A stretch of 64,000 nucleotides of DNA from Numida meleagris (lineage: Eukaryota > Chordata > Aves > Galliformes > Numididae): the NCBI RefSeq assembly GCF_002078875.1, contig NC_034409.1, positions 108,052,935-108,116,934 of the forward strand, in the 5' to 3' direction. The translations under genes were made by a program, and so were the position numbers. Shown piece by piece: positions 1 through 11,200 of this stretch (position 1 is its first letter; each line of letters opens with the position of its first letter). Below the pieces are notes generated by a model. The model was not told the origin of the DNA, made no database searches, and worked only from the letters and a program-made list of their open reading frames with translations.

Positions 1-2277
1 TAGAGATAAGGACAGCTCTGAGAGCAGCCATTAACGTGTTCGAGCTGAAATGGTGCAGTGAGCTCTTTCCATTCCATGTAACTTCTCAATGAAAACATCA
101 GTTAACACGCAAAAGTGCTGCCATAAAATACCAAGTCATTTTCCATCATTGCAGATAACTGTAGTAGCAGATCACCTTGTGGCGACCAAAATTTCTTATG
201 CTGAAATAAACCTTGATGTCATTCCAAAATTAAACCTTCAGTTTCTGTTTCCACGTTAGAGCCCTGTGATGTGAATATCCAACCGAAGCTTTTTGAAAGA
301 CATCTAAAACAACCTCATGGAAGTTAATTTACTTTGTCCTTGACACATGCAGGTAGGTGTACTTGAATACTGTCTCTCATGCTGCTTCTCCGGATGTTTC
401 TTTAAGTTCTTTCTGGAACTGCTAAGCATCAGCAGAAACACGAGGCACTTCTCTCCCACTGCCTTGCAAGCAACTCACGTTACACTTGAAATTTGCTGCT
501 CAAGTTTTGACTTGCCCAACCCGCATCGACATGAATGCTTTATTAGTCACAAATATCATATCAGTCAATCTACATTACAGAGCTGTATAAAAGAACAACT
601 TCTATATCCGTGCAATGATTGAAAAAGCTGAGCATTGTTCCCTAAGGCATAGGGTTATTTTGAGTTGATGCCACCCTTCCCCACACAGTTAAATATGAGC
701 AATAGTTTGAAAGCACTCTTCATGTTCTTATACATTTTTGTAGTTCATAGCATCTTCCCCCGAGAAAGTGCGACAAGCTGCACAGCTTGTCCAAAAATAA
801 CCCAAACCAAAAACTTTGTATGACAATTTTCCACCATCTTTTAATAACCTGACTCACTGCCAGTTGTAATCTGTGGTTGATACAATGCCACGCAATCCAT
901 CAATGTATTTCACAACAGCCTTGTTGCAAAGGCACTTACCTTTCTTATCATTGTATGTGCACCACTGCAAGAAAATTATGCCCAGAACTGTTCCTGCGAC
1001 CCTCACCAGAAAAGCAGCAGTTCAGTGGGCTCTAACGATTGCTAGGAATGACTACAGCAGAAATATTCTGCATTTCAAATAAACTTAGAAATAAAAGTAT
1101 TGCACCTTCATAGTTAGCCTTTTTTACACAAATAGTGTATCAATTTAGCTTTTACTTAATGCTATTTAATTTTTATATGTAAGACTGTTTTCAACAAGGC
1201 TTCTACTAATTTTATTCTAATCTTGTAGAAAAAGGTCATACGCAGCACTGCTAGTGTTTCGTTTGTGGGAAGCATGCCCTTCCAATACCATTTCACAAGT
1301 CAAATAGCAATGGCTAGTCACTAAATGATTATCTGCTCTTACAGTTATAAACCGTCCTGAAAATACAGAATGTGGTTTTATACTGGTTTTGTAGCTATGA
1401 GTGAGCTTTGGAGTACCTGTTCACCTACCAGTTTTTTGTATTTTGGATCTTGAATGATCAAAATGGCATCACTGAAAGGTATCGTGTTGCTGAAAAATCA
1501 AGCCGGAAGAAACTGTGACATCAGTTTACTCAGCTTCAATACAACTCCCCCTCATGTTGGCTTTGAAAAGACCAAAATTATATATTTTTTTTTTATCAGG
1601 CTCGTTCTTCTGATTCCTCCTAATTCCATCAGCTGCAGTGAAATTATATTAGTTGTAATATTAACACTGTCTATAGTTGATGGGTTTATATGTGGTTTTG
1701 GTTGTCGTTTGGTTTCGCTTGTTGTTTTTAGTAAGCTACCTGTTCCTGTTTAACACTGAAGATTCATTAAGATTCACTAAACCTGAAATAGCTGTGCGCT
1801 CTGAACTTCCAGGACTCGTGCAAATATTAAGGCAGCACAAAGAGCGTATTGGGGTGAAGATTCAAAGGAGTAGAGAAATGATGAACGTGTCCTCCTTCCA
1901 AAGAAATAGCTCCTCCAAGCTTTCTGCTGGCATGGGAATTGCTGCTTGTTCACAGTATTATTTTTTTCCTCTCTTAGCTTACAAAGATATTCATGTTATG
2001 CTAGCTGAAGCATTGCTTCCAGTTTAACTGTGTGCAGCAGACAACAGGTAACCCTTACTTGCTAACATAAAATTTAATTACTGCATAGCACTTAACATCT
2101 ATGGCTCTTCTTAAAAGAATGTAAATGTTTCCTAAAGAATATTCAAATCCGGAAACATCTTTACTGTCCAATTAATTTCTGAAATACATTCTTAAGTTAA
2201 AATGTGTGAAAAAGCAAGGTACTTACCTAAATATCTACCAACATTACCACCAATAAATATTCACCTGCCATACTTAC
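1..2277 (-). other. HSF2BP: HSF2BP intron 4 (partial), no exon seen
   Basis: AT-rich sequence left of exon 4. No segment resembling the next HSF2BP exon and no recognisable repeat was found by eye. Confidence 0.7.
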
Positions 2278-5200
2278 TCCTCCTAGAATGGTTTTAACAG
2301 CTTCCTCATTGTTAGATACACCCCACAACAAGGTGCACACAGCTGCACCCATTTCTGTGCAATACTCTGCTTGCTGCAAGAGCTGCTGCTTGGCCTCATG
2401 CAGGTGCTGCCGGAGGTCTAGTTTCTCCTGAAATGACACAAAGAAATTTGGGTTGCACTTCATGTCAGGCCAGATGTTTCTAGGCTACAGGACAGAATAA
2501 GAAACACCAGTCACGTATATGGAAGGGTGTGTGGGGGAGGTTAGGGGGGAAATTCACAGCATTGAATATGAACCTTCTCTCCTGAGCTAAATCCAAGCAG
2601 TAAGCATATCACTTTGGCTGACAGTAACCAGAAGCCTGCCCACAAGGGCAGGCCAAGTGATCCACCGAGACTGAGCGGCACCTAGAGAAGTCTGATAGGA
2701 AAGTCTACTTATCCTAAGCAAATAGCTGTGTGTGTCAGAGAGGGAAGAGATTTCAGCATCGGAAGTCAGCCTTTCCAGCCACTTTACAAAGATACCGGGA
2801 GCATCTTACAGGAAGGGAGGGTTCTTCTGTTTTTCAAAATGGGCTGCCTTCACTAATGTGGTAGAGTTGTTGGCTATCCCTGTTGGTTCTTCCAACTTCT
2901 TTCAATTGGCATATTCCTGAAGAGCAGGGGCAAAATAAGAGTCCCTAGAAAAACAAGCCTGAAGTTTGGAGTGCCTTTCATACTTAGGACCAGAAAAGCC
3001 CACACTCCATTGTGTATCCAGCAGCTGAGTGAGGTGCTCAGTGGTCCTTGCCATGGAGCTGAAGAAAGAACAGAGCCATTCAACACAAGCAGGACTCTGT
3101 TTCAATCTGCTAGTACTTCTTTCCAATATGACAGGAAGCTGGCCAAAAGATGTAACGAGATTACGTATGATTCTGTGTCTCACTGGCTTCCCACAAACTG
3201 CCACAGGTATAGCAAAACTGCTGCATTTCTCAGCTTAGAGCTAGTGCTGACAGAGAGATGGAGGCTGGGATACCACAGTTTGCCAGCTGGGTGGGAACTC
3301 CCTGGTAATGCTGAGAGGCAGTATTAGTGCTGCGGGGAAAGATAAGGGCCCATCAAGAAAACTAATATTAACTCAGGGATTAAGAGAGAGAGAACCACAG
3401 ATTACATGATGACAAAATAACAGAAGGATCTTGCTCTGCAAGATTCGGGGGGCACGTGATTTTCAGATCCACCATGGAAAACGTTCTCCTCAGCCCACCC
3501 TTCCTTGTTTATCTGGTTATAAGGATGAAGTCTGGGGAATGAGAAGGTATCTCTTCTATGTCAGTTTGCAATGTAAGTAAATGTAACGCATCCTTCAAGC
3601 ATACATTCCCACTGAGACTTTAAAGTACATATCTTGCCATTTTAGAGGTTTGCCTCAATATTTTGGTTTCAGTTTGGAAAGAATAGAAGGGTGAAGTTGT
3701 CTAAACATTTACGTAACATAGAATCAACCAGTACAAGGTTGTTTGTCTGCTTATCATCAATCACCTGCCTAGCCCCCTGCATCACATCTGACAGCCAGAA
3801 CTGAGTTGCTTTATCATGCTGCTAATGGAGCACACAGGAAGGATTTGGAATGCTCCAATGAAATTTATCAAGCAGACTGATTTGTATATTTTCTTTCCAT
3901 AGTTTCTCTCACCTTATGGTTTAATATATGCAAAAAACTGAACCTTGCTGCTCTTTCCCTCGGCATGACGTGTCAGGAAAATTGTCTCATTTCTTAATTC
4001 TTTAATCATTTTCAGGTAAATTAGCCAAATTTTATCTTTTACATAGCTCACTGCTGGAATTATCAACTTTTCTGCCACCACGTCCATCAACAAGATGTCC
4101 ACAAGCATCTTCCTGTCCATCTCCTATGTAGTCTGTCTTTTTTTTCCCTGTACTGTCCTTAGATAAATGTACATTTTACTGGCATTTTGCATTGGGATGC
4201 TCATGTTAAATAGCAAGACAAAACTCTGCCATGCCATATAGCTAATCCCCCAACAAGGACGCAAAGCCATGAGGAGAAACGCCACAGTTGTGCGCAGATC
4301 AAAAACAATTTCACGAACAAAGGTACGAAGCAAGGAAAACAAAACGGAACATTCAAGAGCCAGGAAGATAAACGGAGCCTGCGAAAGCAAACAACCTGGA
4401 AGAGAGACGCTCCTGAGAGTTCACATCGTGAAGCAATCACGGTGCTATACAACACCACCACCTACAGGAAATGGTCGAGGTACAAGAATACAGCAGTGCT
4501 TAAGCACCTAACTACAAAAAGACAGACAAAGGAGGCGTGAGCCAAGAATAACGCGCCCACTTCACGTTTTGTTCAGGTTCAGGAAGCAATGCAATTCTCT
4601 CATCAGCGATGCAGCATTGCAAAGCAGTTTTGGAAAACAGAACGTTGATTTGTGGTCCCCTAAGAAAAGGGCACCGCTCAGCCAGAAAAGGCATTTTTAA
4701 CATTCATTTCAGTGAATCATTTCCTTTTCCTTCAGAAAATAAATACGTACAAAATAATGCTGGAACTATATGCAAGGGTATATAGAACAGCAAGCAAATG
4801 AAAAACACCACGCAAAGTCATTGACAGGAAAAAAAAAAAAATCACACTTACATACATCTTCTTTCATCCCAAAGAGCTAAAGGATTTCACAATGTACGTA
4901 AGCGCTATACACTCAAATATACTTTTGTGACAAACAGCAGGAGCCATTTAGACAGCTGGTGCATACTGCACAACAGCAAAGATACAAAGAGCTTTGGTCA
5001 GGAACACCAAAACACCAACTACTCTTAGTTAACCACCCATTTTTTAACTAAAAGTTTCATCCTAAAGAAATCATTAAGTCACTTTCCGTTCATTTTTTAA
5101 ATATTAATCTATACAAAAGGTGGGCCCCAGTTAAATCAGTATCGAAAGCAGCAACACTATTAAATTCTACTGAGATTTCAATCTGGATGCCTAAACAACT

Positions 5201-8200
5201 AAGTATGGCAAAACTGCAATAGCTATCCCAGAAGATAGAAAAGTCTCCAAACAGACAGCTAGTCCATCATGTGAGCTGTCATCCAGACAGCTACTACATT
5301 CATATCAAACTTCAAACCAGAATGACTTGTCCACACAGACATGCCCTAAAAGTGCAAGTCTCAACTTTTCATTTATTTGTAACTTCTGCAGGCTTATCTG
5401 TCTTTGTTCAACTCTCCACCTGGAAGATACTAGCTGCAGAACCCCAGCAAAATGAGCTTCTGCCAAGTTCACAGTACCAAGGAAATGAGTTTTTGCAGCA
5501 AATAATCACCACTGCTTTACAACTCTCTCAAAAATTAACCACTAGTCTATGTAATCTTCAGTGAAATCTTTTGGACTCTGATAAGATCTGCAGCCTGAGA
5601 GATCTTGGTCTTCCTTATTCCTCCATTGTGAAGAATTTCCCTCTTACAATCACTAGACACAGTATTGACACAGCAAAAGAAGCGCTGTAAGTCTGACTCA
5701 ACTCACAGCTGTACGTGCCAATTGGATCAATAGGTGCATTGTGATAGAACTTAACACTAAACACAGATACACAGCTTAAAGCAAGGCAAAAGAGAAGCCA
5801 GCATCATTTTGCACATTGTGTTGCTTACATTAACTTCTGTTTTCCTCTCTAAAGATATGTTATGGTTGCACTGAATTGAAAAGAATGAATTTTATAAAAT
5901 ACTTTTTCAATGCCAGCTACACCACAATCCTCCTAAACACCCAGTGCTGTACTTCAACATGTTAATATGCATTTTTAAGAAAAGCTTATGGTTGATTTTA
6001 ACATTACGAAGACCAGAACGCACTCCACCAAAAAGCCCCATTCAACTGCACCTCACACAACAAGGAAGCTATGTGGTTATGCAAGAGTTATGTATGGACG
6101 TGGGTGACTCTCTCTTAGCTGCCCATCTATTGGTATCGAATACTGCTTGGGTGTCATGCTGAATTATATTTTATCTAGTTATGACATTAACCTTTTTGAT
6201 CTAGAAGTACTAAAGGAAAAAAAAAAAAAAAAGCATCAAACACTAACGAATTTTAAGTAAGCGATTTATGTATCATTTGACCACATGAATAGAATTCCCA
6301 GCCTGTTTTCCAGGCTGAGGATGTTTTTTGTGACAAGAACATGGAAAACCACTTGCTTCCGCTTTCGTTCTCAAAACTCAAGCATACAGATAACACTGTC
6401 CTGCTGGCAAATATACCTTCTTCTCCCTCATGCAATCTGCCTGGGCTGCTTCCAGGCGGGCTCTGAAGTGCTCACAATCCATTTTCAGCTGCTCTATTTC
6501 CTCCTCCTTTTTCTCCATGCCTGTAACAGAATAAATTAGAGAAATGAAATAATAATTTACAGCCAACTGGCTTGCACCGAAGAAAAATGAATCCACGAAG
6601 CGCAGTATTTATGAGACATGTTAAACACCTGCTTGTGTTAGACCGCCTCCTAGTGGCTAAACTGGTATTTAGCAATTTGCCACGTTTTAACAGGACTTAA
6701 AAACAAAAAACAAAAAAAAAAAAAAAAAAAAAACCCTAAAACAATGACACTTCTGATTTAAAGCAGGGGAAGACTGGAAACACCCCTAACTGTTAAATAG
6801 CGTGTGCTGGTAAGATACTATTCTGGAACCGAGCTCCCCAGGGATTTTTTTTTAAATGTACCCAGTTTTCTGTTTTGTTTTCTGCCTGCTGCCTTCAGAA
6901 TTCAGGAAATACAGTGAAAATCTAAGAAGAAGAACAGCAAGGTCATTCAAAAGTGATTGTTTCAATGTACAGCACACGAATTGTGTGGATAATAGGAACG
7001 TTATGCAACTACTTCAAGTATTTTAAATTAATGTTTATAAAGCACTATAAGCCATTTAAACATTGCCAGTGACAACCCAATTTACCAGTGATTCCCTCAA
7101 AATTGAGTCTGATTTGTCACAATGTATAATACACGTGTATTTCACACTGCAATTCTGGTGCTTTACTTTCGTGGTTGGAAAGCAAGTTTCAAATATTACA
7201 TTATTTTAATAATTATTTAATAATTCAATAACATCAAAATATCAATAATTAAACAATAATCATTTCATTATTATATTACAAATATTACAATATCCTGATG
7301 TCTGTTTAAGAAAAAAAATAACTTTGATGGATTTTTTTGAACAAAAAACATTGTTCAGTATATATAAACATTACGTTTATATATACTTTTTAAATATTTT
7401 ACTTCAAAAAAACATGGTTCCAGCTACTTAGTTTTATTGTGGGAAAAAAAGGAAATACATTTATGTAATTTTAAAAAGTAACATCCCAACATTATCTACT
7501 GTAAATGTTTCAAGCTTAAAAATACATTACACACCACTTGAAGCACCACATCGTTGATGATGAATGTTGTTCATGGCTTAGCACACTTCATGTATTCGGG
7601 TCTTAAGCATTTGCCAGAGTTCAAGAAGAGCCTGGACAATGCTTTCAGACACACAGTCTGATTTTTGGGTGCTCCTGTGTGGAACCAGGAGCTCGACTTG
7701 ATGACCCTTATGAGTCCCCTCCAACTTGGGATATTCTATGATTCTATGACACAAAGACCTATTGAGTCCAGTGAAGGCATACTCTGCTTATCAATAGCAG
7801 ACCGAGAACTTCTTCGTCCTTGCCAGGTAGGCACACCCAGTGAAACCAACTCCCAGCGAAGCTCTCATTCACTGCAAGGAAACAAACTCTCCAGAACTAA
7901 AAGAATCACTTCTAGCCTTTGACAAGATGGATCCATCCTGAATGCAGCATCAGCAGTGCCAGGAGGCACATGAAGATACTGCACACCTCACTGCTAGACT
8001 TCAGTGGTCCTGGAACCAAGACTGAGCCAGGAGAAAGGGAATGGTATTAACTATTGTCTGTAAATAAAGCACTACATGTTGTCTTTTGAAGACTGCCAGG
8101 TAAAAGGAGAAGTATTAACCTATAAGGTATTGTGATGGCTTATATCAAAGGAAACTTACAGTAGGTCCACCCTATAAGGGAAAAAATGGTAGTACTGTTA

Positions 8201-11200
8201 AGTTGAGGAATTGAGACCTACTTTCAGCTATGCCTTATTCCTGGGAACTCCCCTTGTTGCATCCAGTCAGATCCTCCAGGTGTGCACTCCTTTGCTCTGA
8301 AGTGAATTCAAGGTTGGATGCACCAGTCCCAACACTTGACAATGCCGTGACACATAGCAGTTGAACGAGCACCAGACTTTTTTTTGTCATTAAACACCAC
8401 AGCTGTGCTGCTCACACGCTGCAAACTGCAGTCCTGTCAGCACAGCGGAAACCTGACACATTCTCCCACTGTCTGCAAGTCCCAACTCCCTGATAAGAAA
8501 GCTCTTTCCTTCTCCAGACTAAAATCCTGAGGTTCAGACTGTCTACCTTAAACAAGTGAAGAAGCAGTGTTCACTATCAACTTGGATGAGCCAAAAATAC
8601 AAAATGACATCCCTATACAAACATGAAATAGATAACATCACTACAGCAGTAAATCTCACTCTGGGAAGAAGTGACATTTTTCCCTGAGAGCAACAGTATA
8701 TTCACAACAGAAAGAGGCACCAGGCACGACAAAAGATATGGCATACAATTCTAGTGGGCTCATTCTCCTCTATGCTATAGGTCACAGCAGACTATTTTCT
8801 GGAAGAGAGATCTAAACTCAAAGCTCTTGAAAATGGAGAACTGAGTACAATTATGAAGAATGCCAACAAGTGATGGGATTCCAATTCTACTGATCCAAAC
8901 ACTAGATCAGCATTAAATACAGTGGGCTAAGTCTCATTAGAGGTGTATGATAATTCAGAAACTTTGCTGGATCTATTTTTTTTTTAAAGTTCCTGGAGCC
9001 AAACACTCTTCCTGAAGAGGGCAGTAAGAAGAAAATGGACCTTTCTTTTTGAAACAAAGAATTATGCCAGCAAAAGCCTTAGTAAAGGCTCCAACAGCAG
9101 CACAAACATAGTGTCAATTGCACTGTTGCCAGTTCAGATCTTGGATACCACCAGTGGGATACTCCCATAGCAAACAGGTATCCAATTGACTCTAGCTATA
9201 CAAGTGATAAATACAATGAGCTCAGAGCTTCTTGAAACTATTCAAGACGTCATCAGTCTCACAACTGAACAAACAAGAGGTGTTTAAAGTCTATGACTAT
9301 AATCCAAATGTTTACACTACCTAGAAAACTGTGGTAGCTGCTGAAAGCCTAGAGATGTACAAATCAGCCACAGGCCTCTGTGAGAGTCATGTGGAAAACC
9401 ACCTCAAGTAGCTGCCAGGAGAGTCCTGTAAGCTTCACACACCAACATCCACAGACCTTACTTAGAGACCAGCACCAGACAGCTCACTGTTTTAAGACTG
9501 AGGACTGCCAACAGCTGCAATGGTGTCCCTGTGACATTTCTTTTGGGAGCTGCATGTTCCACAGCTTCCTCTCAGCACACCTTATTCCATGCTGCTGCCA
9601 CTACAGAAGTGGGAGCAGAGCTGAGTAGTAAAAATCACTGCATGACACGTCCAGCTGTAGAGGAAAACAGTAGCAAAAGCCTCAATAAGTGATCGCGGCA
9701 CAACATTAACTGGAAGAAAAGTCTCTTTTGTGGGCATATGCACAAGATAATTTAAAGATTGACTTCAGGGATTCCTCTAAAGTGCCTAGAGAGTAATGGC
9801 AAGCCAGCAAAACATTTGGAAGAGAGTCTTGAGATCAATGTGTCAACAACGAAAACCTGCAGCTAGAACGCTCTGATGTCACCCTGCTGCCCAGCACAGG
9901 GAAAGTAAGAGAAATTCTGCAGCTGAGCACTGATAAAATTATGTAAAAGGAGGTGACAAGTTGAGAATGTTGATTGCTTAGCCCAACAGGCAACAGTCCT
10001 TGATACCGTGCAACAGCATAGACCATTTCCAGACCTTACATCACTTCTTGTGACATAGATGACATTTTAAGTAGCATCAGGAGAGAGAGATGATACCATC
10101 TCCTTATCTCTATTGGGATTTGATGGCATGCACGAAGTCTTCCAAACAGCAGATCATGGAAAATGCTGGAAACTCCACCCCCAATACAATATTTAGTATC
10201 AGAGACAGGCCTTGAGCCTGTTTCTGGAGGAAAAAGAGAACGGAAGTATTAGCACAGAGGTTCTGCCGGCAAGTGCAGCAAGCTGTAATGCCTAGAATGT
10301 AATTCTGAAAAGTGGTAACCTCTGAAGAACACAAATGTTTGAGCTATGATGTTTTCTAGGTATTCTACTATACTTCTAGCTACAAAAGTTTGATGGAAAA
10401 TTAGTTAATAGCAGGAAAGCAACCTAGAACCAAAGGATCCTATGAAAAGTGGTTCCATATCTATCTTAACCAATATAGCCAGTGTTCTGGTGTAGGACTC
10501 AGGAGCCCTGCTTCTATTCCAGTACTTTGTGGCCAATACATTTATTTGAGCCTAGACTACAGCCTTAGCCTCAACCGTCTGGGTCAAAGTCTCAAAGAAT
10601 GTTAAAAGAATAAACACCAAGGTCTCATTCCAGAAGGCTATATAGGCCAGCAATTATGCAGACACTCACACTAGGAGGCAGAGACTTGCTAGGTAGATCT
10701 TCTTTCACTTGTCTGCTTGGGTATTCATCAAGAAAGTCTCACGGAGAAGTCAAGACCTGACTCAAACTCAAGGTAGAATGGCTGTTCTCAAAGGTAAACC
10801 TTTCAAACACAAAGCTATTACCTATTCCTTCAAATTTAGCTTCTTAACCACAGTTTTTTTTTTAACCTGTTCTTTTGCTGTTCACCATAAGAGACATTTT
10901 GAAAAACATAATACTTTCCCATTCCCACAAAGAAGAGTCACTTTTTTTTCCTGATACAGCTTCTCTGACAGTCTGAACTACCTTCTTATTTACAGCAAAA
11001 TATTTTTCAAGATTAATTTGACCTAAGTCTAATTATTTCTAATGTGGTTTCTAATTTTCTTCACTGCAAAAACATTAATTTAATAAAGCAGTCTGAACAT
11101 CACAGTTAAATCTGGAATGCCTCAAGCTCTACAACAATTCATACGGGCAAAACAGCTTGCTCTGAGTAGTTTTGGCAGAAACTATCTCAGCTTACAGTGT

